A stretch of DNA of 64,000 nt from DATCRE01 sp035493595 (GCA_035493595.1 DATJHZ010000195.1:1-64000), one strand, 5' to 3'; counted from the stretch's first letter, positions 17,824 through 25,510 are shown. The notes: generated by a model not told the origin, from the letters alone. Numbers and translations: made by a program.

Positions 17824-18681
17824 ATGAAGAAAGATGCAACTGTAATGGCTTCCATTACAAGTGAAGGTGAAAGTCCGTCAACAATAAATGTTCTGGTATC
17901 TGGTTTTGCAAGTAAGGCATTGAGTTTTTTGAAAAGCTCTATGTATAGTTTAATTGGTTTTGCTGTTCTTATTGGTGGCTGGCAACTTGTCAGTATTGTA
18001 ACCAAGGGAGAGTTACCAACTCCGGCAGCAACGTTAACAGTATTACTGGAGCTTTTAAAAGATCCGTTTTATGATTATGGTCCGAACGATAAAGGTATTG
18101 CACTGCAATTGTTCAGTTCTCTTGGCAGAGTATTCCTTGGTTTTTTCCTGGGATCATTAGTAGCAATTCCTATCGGATTGCTGATGGGCGCTAATGAATT
18201 TTCCCGAAAAGTATTTTATCCTATCGTGCAGATTTTAAAACCTGTTTCACCGTTGGCATGGTTTCCTATTGGCCTTGTTGCTTTTCAGTCGGCGAGTCAG
18301 GCAACCATCTTTATTATTTTTATTACGTCATTATGGCCTACATTAATCAATACATCTTTTGGTGTAGCGTCTATTCCTGATGATCATAAGAATGTTGCCA
18401 AGGCTTTCGGTTTTTCAAAGTGGAAATATCTGACAAAGGTGTTAATTCCATTCAGCTTACCACACATCATCACTGGACTTCGATTGAGTATTGGTGTGGC
18501 GTGGCTTGTTATTGTTGCTGGTGAAATGTTATCTGGTGGAATGGGCATCGGTTTTTTTGTATGGGATAGCTGGAACGCATTAAGCCTTGAGAAAGTTATT
18601 TCTGCAATTCTGATCATTGGTATTGTGGGTCTGTTACTCGATCGGATATTTTCATTCATCGAAAAGAAAGTCACATATTAG
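17824..18681 (+). CDS. nrtB: nitrate ABC transporter permease (NrtB-like)
   Basis: This inner-membrane permease of about 285 residues has a short cytoplasmic N-terminus, a first helix at MYSLIGFAVLIGGWQL, and further helices of the BPD_transp_1 type. The ATPase-contact EAA loop appears as NVAKAFGFSKWKYLTKVLIPF, just before LPHIITGLRLSIGVAWLVIVAGEML, typical of NrtB/SsuC/TauC. The frame is also open from an ATG at 17788, but that codon is buried in the hairpin stem at 17784-17796, so I choose the ATG at 17824 (MKKDATVMAS). Confidence 0.92.
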   Translation: MKKDATVMASITSEGESPSTINVLVSGFASKALSFLKSSMYSLIGFAVLIGGWQLVSIVTKGELPTPAATLTVLLELLKDPFYDYGPNDKGIALQLFSSLGRVFLGFFLGSLVAIPIGLLMGANEFSRKVFYPIVQILKPVSPLAWFPIGLVAFQSASQATIFIIFITSLWPTLINTSFGVASIPDDHKNVAKAFGFSKWKYLTKVLIPFSLPHIITGLRLSIGVAWLVIVAGEMLSGGMGIGFFVWDSWNALSLEKVISAILIIGIVGLLLDRIFSFIEKKVTY

Positions 18682-18716
18682 TATAAGCGCTGATTTTAAA
18701 ACATTAAAGAAATTAT

Positions 18717-19532
18717 ATGAGCTATCTGAAAGTAGAAAATATGGAGATTGCTTTTCAATCTGCGAAAGGCAAATTTGTAGCCGTAAAAGATATTAATCTT
18801 GAAATAGAAAAAGGACAGATAATATCTATCATTGGTCACTCAGGTTGTGGTAAGTCAACCATCATGAATGCTATAGCTGGTATGACATTTCCATCAAAAG
18901 GAAAAGTTACGTTGGCAGGAAGAGAAATTAAAGGACCAGGACCAGATCGTGGAATAGTTTTCCAAAACTATTCACTATTGCCATGGCTTACAGTATATCA
19001 GAACATATTCGAAGCTGTTGATGCAGCTCTTAAAGAACCTTCTAAAAGTGAGAAGCAGGCTTTGGTAGAAAAATACCTGAAGATGGTAAACTTGTGGGAT
19101 CATCGCGAAAAATATCCGAGCCAGATTTCAGGTGGTATGAAGCAACGTACAGCTATAGCCCGTGCTTTTGCTATTGATCCTGAAGTGTTGTTATTGGATG
19201 AACCCTTTGGTGCGCTTGATGCTCTCACAAAAGCTTCGTTGCATATCGAGTTGCTCAAGCTTTGGAATCTTACTCATCGCAGTAAGACCATCATCATGGT
19301 AACACATGACATCGAGGAGGCTGTGTTCTTATCTGATCGCATTGTTGTAATGAACAATGGTCCCGCGGCAACTATTCGTGAAATTGAAGAGGTGCACTTG
19401 CCACGGCCACGAAATAAGATGGACACCGTTAACTTGCCAGAATATAGAGAGATTCGTGAACGTCTGCTAAGCTTACTGGTAGAGAAAGTGTCTATTGATG
19501 CTGACGACTTTTATAAAGAAGATGCAGCCTGA
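18717..19532 (+). CDS. nrtD: nitrate ABC transporter ATP-binding protein (NrtC/NrtD-like)
   Basis: The 271-residue ATPase has Walker A GHSGCGKST (about 38-46), Q-loop FQNYSLLPWLTVYQN, signature QISGGMKQR, Walker B VLLLDEPFGALDA and the switch His in MVTHDIEEAVFL. This is the NrtD/SsuB/TauB branch. It lacks the extra C-terminal substrate-binding domain found on cyanobacterial NrtC, so it is a plain ATPase that probably forms a homodimer on NrtB. It ends the transporter operon. Confidence 0.92.
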   Translation: MSYLKVENMEIAFQSAKGKFVAVKDINLEIEKGQIISIIGHSGCGKSTIMNAIAGMTFPSKGKVTLAGREIKGPGPDRGIVFQNYSLLPWLTVYQNIFEAVDAALKEPSKSEKQALVEKYLKMVNLWDHREKYPSQISGGMKQRTAIARAFAIDPEVLLLDEPFGALDALTKASLHIELLKLWNLTHRSKTIIMVTHDIEEAVFLSDRIVVMNNGPAATIREIEEVHLPRPRNKMDTVNLPEYREIRERLLSLLVEKVSIDADDFYKEDAA

Positions 19533-19851
19533 TTGGGGCATCCCTGACTCTAAATAATTTCTCAATTTTTGATCATTGAAACCAAAGCATAGCTGAACAA
19601 TTGTGTTATTAAATTGCTTTCGGAGAGCAATCTGGAGTAAACTCTTAATGAACTGATTGTAAGGCAAATCTTTATGATAATTGACGTCCAACCAACGGGT
19701 AACCCTTTATGAAAACGTTTTCATAAGTTTTTTATTTGGTACACGGCAATTCTCAAGTGCCAAAAAATCCGGTTTTACCTCGAAGTACACCAATGGTATT
19801 AGGAATCTTTTTCCATAAGTGTATATTTAGCGTTAATACTTAAATTAACCT
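19533..19851. other. 319-base gap after the nitrate ABC genes
   Basis: The gap holds a perfect 20-base palindrome at 19707-19726 followed by a T-rich run, and a TATATTTA element shortly before the PAS gene. I see no gene in it. Confidence 0.5.
19707..19726. promoter_or_regulatory. perfect 20-base palindrome (LacI-type operator or terminator)
   Basis: TTATGAAAACGTTTTCATAA reads the same on both strands and has the AAACGTTT core common to LacI/GalR operators. It is followed by GTTTTTTATTT, so as RNA it could also form a small terminator hairpin for the nrt operon. Both roles are possible. Confidence 0.5.
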
Positions 19852-20517
19852 ATGAGTTTTGAGAGTGAATTGAAGAAGATATATTCTTTTGATGAGGGGA
19901 ATGCAGGTAATGAACTTCAAACTTCAAGGCATATCTTAAAGGCTTTATATGAAAGCACACAGTCATCAATTTATGTTATATCGGCTGACTATAAGATAAT
20001 ATTCTTTAACAAGAAGGCAGCTGATGGGAGCAGACTTCTCTTCGGCACTGAGCTAGTCATTGGCGAAAGTATTTTAGAAACTCTTAGGCCTCATAGTGAT
20101 GATGCATACACAGCCTTTAAACGAAATCTCGAACTGGCACTAGCTGGTACAGCAACAGTAAGTGAACGTGAACTTCAATACCCTGGCTTTTCAACATGGA
20201 TCAGGGCGGAGTACTCGCCGGTATACGAGGATCAGAAAATTGTAGCAGTTTGTTTTCGTATAAAAGAAATCAATGATAGAAAACAATTTGAAGGGCAAAT
20301 AGAAAAGCAAAACGACCGCCTCAAAGAAATAGCGTGGATCCAATCGCATGAAACGCGTCAGCCTGTGGCAACTATTCTGGGTCTGATTAATATTCTTGAT
20401 AAGAAAACCTTAACGGAAGATAACAGAGAGATCGTGGCACTTTTGGAAAAGACAATAGTGAAGCTTGATGAAGTAATCCGTGATACGATCGTCAAAGCCA
20501 ACTCCCTCCAGCGATAA
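19852..20517 (+). CDS. PAS domain protein with isolated HisKA-like helices
   Basis: The 221-residue soluble protein has a PAS domain at about 25-140 (STQSSIYVISADYKIIFFN opening) and a helical segment at about 145-220 that resembles a DHp/HisKA domain with His166 in WIQSHETRQPVATILGL. It then stops: there is no HATPase domain. It cannot phosphorylate itself, so it may act as a phosphotransfer or sensor partner for a separate kinase, or as a modulator. It lies about 320 bases after the nitrate ABC genes on the same strand; a link to nitrate sensing is only an inference. Confidence 0.85.
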   Translation: MSFESELKKIYSFDEGNAGNELQTSRHILKALYESTQSSIYVISADYKIIFFNKKAADGSRLLFGTELVIGESILETLRPHSDDAYTAFKRNLELALAGTATVSERELQYPGFSTWIRAEYSPVYEDQKIVAVCFRIKEINDRKQFEGQIEKQNDRLKEIAWIQSHETRQPVATILGLINILDKKTLTEDNREIVALLEKTIVKLDEVIRDTIVKANSLQR

Positions 20518-20573
20518 GCCTGCATTCAGAACACCCATCACATTATTAAAATGAGATCCAGAATTTTGAACTG

Positions 20574-20645
20574 GAATAATCCTGTCACTCCTTCGGAGTT
20601 TTAATCAGTTCAATTTTACTATTTCTATAATCATATCAGCCAGAT
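20574..20645 (-). repeat. intergenic palindromic repeat, copy 1 (minus orientation)
   Basis: Read on the minus strand it runs GGCTGATATGATTATAGAA, about 27 AT-rich bases, then ACTCCGAAGGAGTGACA. The same arrangement occurs at 36246-36322 on the plus strand. The CTCCGAAGGAG part is a small palindrome. Confidence 0.7.
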
Positions 20646-20654
20646 AGGATTCCC

Positions 20655-20710
20655 AATGACTGCCAACTATTGACCATGGACTATCGACCATGAACTGATG
20701 ACTAACTGAT
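20655..20710. repeat. degenerate TTGACCA/TCGACCA/TGATGACTA repeat, copy 1
   Basis: The stretch consists of heptamer-like units around ATTGACC, ACTATCGACCA and ACTGATGACTA. Related blocks lie at 47474-47560 and 48352-48494. It follows directly on the CCGAAGG-type repeat. Confidence 0.55.
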
Positions 20711-20803
20711 CTGGTCGAAATAACAAAAACTGAAACTGTTATTCACTCGTATTATAAGCAACATTTGTAATGTCATTTAGCTATTTAAACTACATCGCTA
20801 TTG

Positions 20804-21553
20804 ATGAGAACTCTACTTGTTGTTTCTGTTTTTACTATCGCATTGCCAGCCTCTGGTATGTATCTGGATGTAGCAGATACAACTCGCTCAACAATTGTTG
20901 AAAAAAAATCAAATGCGAGACTTAATGTGCGACTTCATTCTGCTGGGTTGTTTGCATACTCAGGACGGATTGTTTGTAGTAACCCTGTAGTGGACGTTAA
21001 TTTTACCTATGAACGTAAATCATGGGGATATATGTTTTTTAAAGCTGAAGATCTTAAAGATGGAAGAACAGATATCAATTTTGCACTGACAGGTTTTTAT
21101 ACGAACATCCATGTAAGCAAAAAATTGACTGTTACACCATTTGTAGCATTCAGAATGGAGCAGACAACTAAAATAGCAGACAAAGGTTCTGATGCCATCT
21201 TTATTGTCACCACAGCGTATCGTTTTCATCACGATTGGATACTTGATAACAGTTCTCTACTTAGCAATATCATGCTGGAGAAAAAAGATATGGATTGGAT
21301 TAACCGATTCAGATTGCTGTATTCACATAAGCACATTGATGCAGGGCTCATGGTGTGGAATAACACCAAGGTTTTAAACAATGACCATTATGTTTCTGGC
21401 GGAATGAATGTTGCCTATAGCCGCATAAAACTATCTGACCATTTGTTGATGAGTGCGGGCATGACAGGCATTGTGATGATGACAACATCTGATACCAGCG
21501 AATTTCCCAAAACAAATGGATTGGTGTTTACGCTGGCAGCAACGTTACACTAA
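20804..21553 (+). CDS. hypothetical exported protein, possible outer membrane barrel
   Basis: I do not recognise this protein of about 249 residues. It begins with a hydrophobic signal-like segment (LLVVSVFTIALPASGMY) and then has many alternating amphipathic strands (VDVNFTYERKSWGYMFFKAE, TPFVAFRMEQT, VAYSRIKLSDHLLMSAGMTG), the look of a small outer-membrane barrel. A TTG lies directly before the ATG at 20804; the ATG is the more likely start. No neighbours suggest a role. Confidence 0.65.
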   Translation: MRTLLVVSVFTIALPASGMYLDVADTTRSTIVEKKSNARLNVRLHSAGLFAYSGRIVCSNPVVDVNFTYERKSWGYMFFKAEDLKDGRTDINFALTGFYTNIHVSKKLTVTPFVAFRMEQTTKIADKGSDAIFIVTTAYRFHHDWILDNSSLLSNIMLEKKDMDWINRFRLLYSHKHIDAGLMVWNNTKVLNNDHYVSGGMNVAYSRIKLSDHLLMSAGMTGIVMMTTSDTSEFPKTNGLVFTLAATLH

Positions 21554-21604
21554 AATAATGTACTTTGTGAAAGAATATAAATTGAAACTTAACGATAATT
21601 AATC

Positions 21605-22093
21605 ATGGCGCTTACTGTATCAGATGGCTTTCCCTATTATGCTTCGCTTGTAAAGAATTTGAATGAGTCATTTCATTCAGAAGAGAATTTTAATCTATTA
21701 TCACGTCTTACTCCAGAACAGTGGAGTTATGCGTATGCTTCAGGCAAATGGACTATCAAACAAATTGTGGGACACATTACAGATCATGAACGGATCATGT
21801 CATACCGCATATTACGTTTTAGCAGAAAGGATTCAACATCATTACCAGGTTATGATCAAGACCTGATGGTTAATAACAGTCGATTTAATGATTTGGGTGG
21901 AAGTGATTTGTTAGAAGATTTACGGAACGTAAGAAAAGCAACGCTTAGCCTGATGAAATCATTATCGCCAGAGCAGCTGCAGTTAACAGGTAAAGCATGG
22001 AAGTATGAACTAACCGTAGAAGAGTTTCTCAAAGCAACTATCGGTCATGAGTTACATCATTTCATTGTTCTGCACGAACGATATTTGAAGTGA
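21605..22093 (+). CDS. DinB-family protein
   Basis: The 162-residue protein has the four-helix DinB_2 fold: W-rich helix WSYAYASGKWTIKQIVGHITDHERIMSYR, a middle helix, and a final GHELHHFIVLHERYLK. The three His of HITDHE and GHELHH form the usual divalent metal site. Family members include bacillithiol/glutathione-type transferases and enzymes of unknown reaction; the reaction here is not known. It is cytoplasmic and of normal length. A second, different DinB gene lies at 38054. Confidence 0.88.
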   Translation: MALTVSDGFPYYASLVKNLNESFHSEENFNLLSRLTPEQWSYAYASGKWTIKQIVGHITDHERIMSYRILRFSRKDSTSLPGYDQDLMVNNSRFNDLGGSDLLEDLRNVRKATLSLMKSLSPEQLQLTGKAWKYELTVEEFLKATIGHELHHFIVLHERYLK

Positions 22094-22112
22094 TTCAAAA
22101 TCTTACTTTAAT

Positions 22113-22694
22113 TTAAAGCAAGTTGTTGAGTTTGGCGTACTGCAATAACATAATGGTTTTACCATCTTTGATTTCGCCTGTATCAATCATTTGCAAAGCC
22201 TGAAAGAAGGGGAGTTCCATTACCTGGATATTCTCCTGCTCATGTTCTGCACCACCGCCATCACTCACCTTCATGTTTTTAGAATACTCAGCAACAAAGA
22301 AGTATAGTATTTCCGTTACTGAACCTGGCGACATATACGCTTCAAAAATTTTACGCACATCCGTTACTTTGTAACCGGTTTCTTCCTCCGTTTCACGACG
22401 AATGCAATCTTCAGGATTATCCTTGTCAAGTAAACCGGCACAGGCTTCAATGAGCATGCCTGTTGTGTTACCATTAACATATGTTGGTATTCTGAATTGT
22501 CGCGTTAAAATAACCGTCTTCAGTGTTTTGTTATAGAGCAAGATGGTAGCTCCATTTCCGCGGTCATAAGCCTCCCTGCTTTGTGTCTGCCATATGCCAT
22601 CAGCAGTCTGAATGTCGAACGTTATTTTACGTAATGTATACCAGTTATTAGAGAGTACTTCGGTATTTGTAATTTTAACATTCAGATCTTTCAT
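22113..22694 (-). CDS. nudK: NUDIX hydrolase, NudK-like GDP-mannose pyrophosphatase
   Basis: The 193-residue protein closely follows the E. coli NudK pattern: a Nudix box in AGLLDKDNPEDCIRRETEEE with the catalytic REXXEE glutamates, then YMSPGSVTEILYFFVAEY. NudK cleaves GDP-mannose and similar nucleotide sugars to the sugar phosphate and GMP. The gap between the box glycine and first Glu is longer than the general consensus, as in NudK itself. The C-terminus DGKTIMLLQY is also a family feature. Confidence 0.88.
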   Translation of the reverse strand: MKDLNVKITNTEVLSNNWYTLRKITFDIQTADGIWQTQSREAYDRGNGATILLYNKTLKTVILTRQFRIPTYVNGNTTGMLIEACAGLLDKDNPEDCIRRETEEETGYKVTDVRKIFEAYMSPGSVTEILYFFVAEYSKNMKVSDGGGAEHEQENIQVMELPFFQALQMIDTGEIKDGKTIMLLQYAKLNNLL

Positions 22695-22738
22695 GGAAGA
22701 GTTATCAGTTAATAGTTGAAATGCGTCAAGAACTTAAC

Positions 22739-22764
22739 GTCGCACAGTGCATTTTATGTGCGAC
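22739..22764. promoter_or_regulatory. 8-bp hairpin/palindrome upstream of the NUDIX gene
   Basis: GTCGCACA (22739-22746) and TGTGCGAC (22757-22764) pair perfectly around a ten-base centre. It lies 45 bases upstream of the NUDIX start and could be a terminator-like structure after the alpha/beta hydrolase gene or an operator. No T-run follows on either side. Confidence 0.4.
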
Positions 22765-22826
22765 AAATTTGTGTGAGTTCTAACTAACGTGAATTACTCG
22801 CTAAGGTTACTGATTCCATTCCAATT

Positions 22827-23696
22827 CTAATCCTTTATCTCCATTACAGTTTCAAAATTGTTTTCATGCACAAAGTTCACTACCTCCGCAATTACACTCT
22901 TCGATTTTAAATTATGCCCAAGCCCTGAGGTGGTAACTAATTTTGAGAGAGGCCAGTTATTGTGAATCGCAACCCCGTAATGATAAGGCGTTTCTTTGTC
23001 TTCTGTATCATGAATAATCAAACCCGGTATCGTTACATCAATGGCAAATTTAGAAGTCGAATAATGAGTAATAGGATTACCAAACACTTTTGTAAAATGT
23101 GCAAGAATCAGTGCAACGCTCTTATCTGAAAGCTTTAATGTCTGTTTATAAAATTCTATAAAGTCACTGGCTTCACCAGGAGGTGCCATTAATATCAATT
23201 TTGAAACAGGTAAAGTTTGTTGCTGATGAAATGCATGTAACATAGCGAAACTTCCTACCGAGTGGCAAACAATGGTATGAACCGCGCCAATCGATCCAAG
23301 CAATTGTTGAATAGCGGCACTGTAATATGGTACAGAAAGAAAATTACCTTCAGAAAGACCATGACCCGGAGCATCCATGGCATAAACAGTATACTCATCT
23401 TTTGAGAATGACTCTATATAGGCCTTCCACCGAAAGGTGTGACTTTCCCAACCATGTAGAAAAAGAACCTTCTTCGCACCATTACCCCAACGATAGCCTT
23501 GAATCGAAAGTCCATCATGTTCAAACGTAAACATGTCAGCCGAATGCAGAAACTGCTTTTGATAATCTTTCAACGGCGTACGAAATGGCCGGCAGAAAAG
23601 TTTGAATCCGTGACGGGCAGCAATGGATGGGAGAATATAAGCCATCAGATTGATGTAAATTCCTGCAAGTGTTGGGATGATCTTTTTCATAAGCAT
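22827..23696 (-). CDS. alpha/beta hydrolase
   Basis: The 289-residue protein has an N-terminal hydrophobic segment (about 5-25) that may anchor it, then an alpha/beta hydrolase fold. LFLHGWESHTFRW gives the oxyanion HG, VCHSVGSFAML the nucleophile elbow with Ser, GLIIHDTEDKETPY the acid region, and SGLGHNLKS the catalytic His. The first Gly of GxSxG is replaced by Cys-His (CHSVG), a tolerated variant. The substrate is unknown. It lies downstream of the TetR gene on the same strand, with an operator copy at 23706-23723 just before it, so it is probably under TetR control. Confidence 0.87.
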   Translation of the reverse strand: MLMKKIIPTLAGIYINLMAYILPSIAARHGFKLFCRPFRTPLKDYQKQFLHSADMFTFEHDGLSIQGYRWGNGAKKVLFLHGWESHTFRWKAYIESFSKDEYTVYAMDAPGHGLSEGNFLSVPYYSAAIQQLLGSIGAVHTIVCHSVGSFAMLHAFHQQQTLPVSKLILMAPPGEASDFIEFYKQTLKLSDKSVALILAHFTKVFGNPITHYSTSKFAIDVTIPGLIIHDTEDKETPYHYGVAIHNNWPLSKLVTTSGLGHNLKSKSVIAEVVNFVHENNFETVMEIKD

Positions 23697-23705
23697 TTAT
23701 TTATA

Positions 23706-23723
23706 AGATACCGTTTGGTATCT
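23706..23723. promoter_or_regulatory. TetR operator, copy 2 (before the hydrolase)
   Basis: AGATACCGTTTGGTATCT has 7-bp inverted arms around GTTT. The same arms occur before the TetR gene at 24337-24354. It ends ten bases before the hydrolase start. Confidence 0.8.
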
Positions 23724-23739
23724 ATATGGTTAAAAAAAA

Positions 23740-24330
23740 CTACAGTTCTATTTCTTTTAATTGAATTTTTAAATGAGCCAAAACACGCTTCATGTCGTCA
23801 TCATTACCACGTAGCTTACTCATCATAATGGCGCCCTCAAGAGATGCAATAATAATGGTGGCGTAGTATTCTTTATCCAGATTGGGTTTCAATTGCTTAT
23901 AACGAATACCGTTTTCTAAAATGGCAATGAGTGAATCACGAAACAGATTTAAAAGCTTGACAGCCCCTTTACGAAGCAGTGGATGAGCATCATCAGCTTC
24001 AATAGCCGCATTCATCAATGGACAACCACCTTTTACAGGAGGATTGGAAATATATGATTCAAAGAAATTGAATACAGCCTGAAGTTTATCAACAGCAGTA
24101 AGTTTTTCTTTTATCCGGGCCCGTAATGTTTGTGCGATGAGGGAGGAGAGATGAAAAAGTGTTTCCACTTCAAGTTCTTCCTTGCTTTTAAAATGACGAT
24201 AGATAGCGCCTTTAGTAAAACCTGTCGTTTCAGTTATCTCGCTTATGGAAGTCGCTTTGTAACCTCGTGTATTAAACAGAAGCCCTGCTTTCTTTAGAAT
24301 CTTTTCCTTCGTAGCTTCCGGATTACGCAT
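23740..24330 (-). CDS. TetR/AcrR-family transcriptional regulator
   Basis: The protein of about 196 residues has an N-terminal TetR helix-turn-helix (ATKEKILKKAGLLF, then TSISEITETTGFTKGAIYRHF) and a ligand-binding C-terminal half that resembles the TetR_C_6/YcdC group (PVKGGCPLMNAAIEADD). The frame is open to 24366, but that would put the operator and promoter inside the gene; the ATG at 24330 (MRNPEATKEK) is the better start. The TATCTTTG -7 element ends three bases before that ATG, so the mRNA may have almost no leader. It most likely represses itself and the hydrolase. Confidence 0.92.
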   Translation of the reverse strand: MRNPEATKEKILKKAGLLFNTRGYKATSISEITETTGFTKGAIYRHFKSKEELEVETLFHLSSLIAQTLRARIKEKLTAVDKLQAVFNFFESYISNPPVKGGCPLMNAAIEADDAHPLLRKGAVKLLNLFRDSLIAILENGIRYKQLKPNLDKEYYATIIIASLEGAIMMSKLRGNDDDMKRVLAHLKIQLKEIEL

Positions 24331-24336
24331 ATACAA

Positions 24337-24354
24337 AGATACCGATTGGTATCT
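24337..24354. promoter_or_regulatory. TetR operator, copy 1, overlapping the regulator's own promoter
   Basis: AGATACCGATTGGTATCT has 7-bp inverted arms around GATT. On the minus strand it overlaps the -7 element TATCTTTG (24334-24341), so a bound repressor would block transcription of its own gene. Confidence 0.85.
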
Positions 24355-24410
24355 AAAATGCAACACGACAAAAAGCTTAAATTATCGCAAACGATATTCT
24401 CTTGAATAAT

Positions 24411-24457
24411 CGCGCAAGGGTCCCCTTGTGCGCACAATTTTTCAAGCGTCCGCTTGC
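24411..24457 (+). repeat. REP element, left of the RAYT gene
   Basis: The 47-base element holds two small palindromes with the same centre, CAAGGGTCCCCTTG and CAAGCGTCCGCTTG, separated by a spacer. The reverse complement matches the right-hand element at 25119-25165 in 44 of 47 positions, and all differences are in the spacer. Confidence 0.88.
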
Positions 24458-24530
24458 TTAAGTAACTTTCTATTTAAGTCCACCACCCGTAATAAGAAAT
24501 AGCGGATTAATTGTGCGCTGTATTTTAATC

Positions 24531-25094
24531 CTAACACAAATACACCAATTCAATTGCTCCCTTGGCCATCCCGGAATAATCCCGTGCGCTACTATGCAAC
24601 CAGGCTTCAGGTACATCAACAAAACCGGCAGCAACAGGATTAAGATGAATATATTCAAGCTTTTCATCAATCAGTTCATTTGTATTTAACTCAATAGGAT
24701 GATAATGCTGTTGCCAAAACTGGAAATCGATATTGTTATTATTGTATTTGCCGACTTGATACATTCGCTTTAAGATCCATTCCCTTCTGCTTTCATGTGT
24801 TTGATTTGTATTCTCCATGACTTCTCTGATTTTCCTGGAGGTAAAACTTTTCATATCTCTGATTATGCCTTCGAGTGAGTTAGCATCACCTCTTGTACCA
24901 ACAATCATATGAATGTGGCTTGTCATAAAGCAATAGGCGTAAACTTCCAATCCTTTATTTACTTGACAATACCGGATACTGTCGGTAAGAACAGATCGAT
25001 AGTCATCACGGATGAAGACGTCGATCCAATCAATTACAGTAAAGGTTACAAAGTATGGTTTTGTGTGGTCGGCAATTTTGTATTTTCTGCTCAT
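24531..25094 (-). CDS. REP-associated tyrosine transposase (RAYT, Y1 family)
   Basis: The 187-residue protein is an IS200-like Y1 nuclease of the RAYT type. It starts YFVTFTVIDWIDVF, carries the HUH metal-binding pair in SHIHMIVGT, the helix IRDMKSFTSRKIREV, and the probable catalytic Tyr in KLEYIHLNPVAAGFV. RAYTs cut and join single-stranded REP DNA. The gene is intact and lies between two mirror-image REP elements, which are its likely substrates. Base composition is similar to the neighbours apart from the GC-rich REPs. Confidence 0.92.
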   Translation of the reverse strand: MSRKYKIADHTKPYFVTFTVIDWIDVFIRDDYRSVLTDSIRYCQVNKGLEVYAYCFMTSHIHMIVGTRGDANSLEGIIRDMKSFTSRKIREVMENTNQTHESRREWILKRMYQVGKYNNNNIDFQFWQQHYHPIELNTNELIDEKLEYIHLNPVAAGFVDVPEAWLHSSARDYSGMAKGAIELVYLC

Positions 25095-25118
25095 TGTTGG
25101 TTTAATAGTTTTTTGATT

Positions 25119-25165
25119 GCAAGCGGACGCTTGAAAAAATTAGCGCACAAGGGGACCCTTGCGCG
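25119..25165 (-). repeat. REP element, right of the RAYT gene (inverted)
   Basis: This is the inverted partner of the element at 24411-24457. Both GTCC-centred (GGAC on this strand) palindromes are identical to the left copy; only the 9-base spacer differs at three places. Confidence 0.88.
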
Positions 25166-25201
25166 AGATGACGCGAGACAATAAAAGACAAATTCTATAC
25201 A

Positions 25202-25510
25202 CTAATCCTCTTTAAACTCCCAGGGCTCGGGCGTTACAGCAGTGTAATAGGTATGCACTTTTCCGATAGTTGTCATAATCATATTGAGATTTCGAAGTCG
25301 TTCGAGTTGTTCAGAGAGAATCAACTCATTTACTTCTCCTCCATAGATGGTAAGCAACATGGCGTAGGGAAGTGTTGCATTGGGCATACCGCGAATAAAT
25401 TGATGAAGTAAAATATCATCTTGACTAATGGCTTCAAAAAAATCCACATCAAAGGGCAGGAGCTTCTGAAACTTTTCAAGGGTAACATGCTCTAAGCTGG
25501 GTCTGTGCAT
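25202..25510 (-). CDS. hypothetical protein, 102 residues
   Basis: I do not recognise this protein. It has no signal peptide; it is mostly helical by pattern with a middle segment ATLPYAMLLTIYGGEVNEL. The C-terminus is acidic (PWEFKED). A TAGTTTTA element (one mismatch to TAnnTTTG) lies upstream of the start. It lies just right of the RAYT/REP unit. The reading frame has normal codon use, so it is probably a real gene. Confidence 0.6.
   Translation of the reverse strand: MHRPSLEHVTLEKFQKLLPFDVDFFEAISQDDILLHQFIRGMPNATLPYAMLLTIYGGEVNELILSEQLERLRNLNMIMTTIGKVHTYYTAVTPEPWEFKED

Noticed and set aside
24470..24670. Small minus-strand frame overlapping the RAYT 3' end
   Set aside because: It overlaps the RAYT coding region in another frame and has no family resemblance.
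24411..25165. RAYT region as a CRISPR array or complete insertion sequence
   Set aside because: There are only two inverted copies with no regular spacers, and no target-site duplication is visible; REP plus RAYT explains it.
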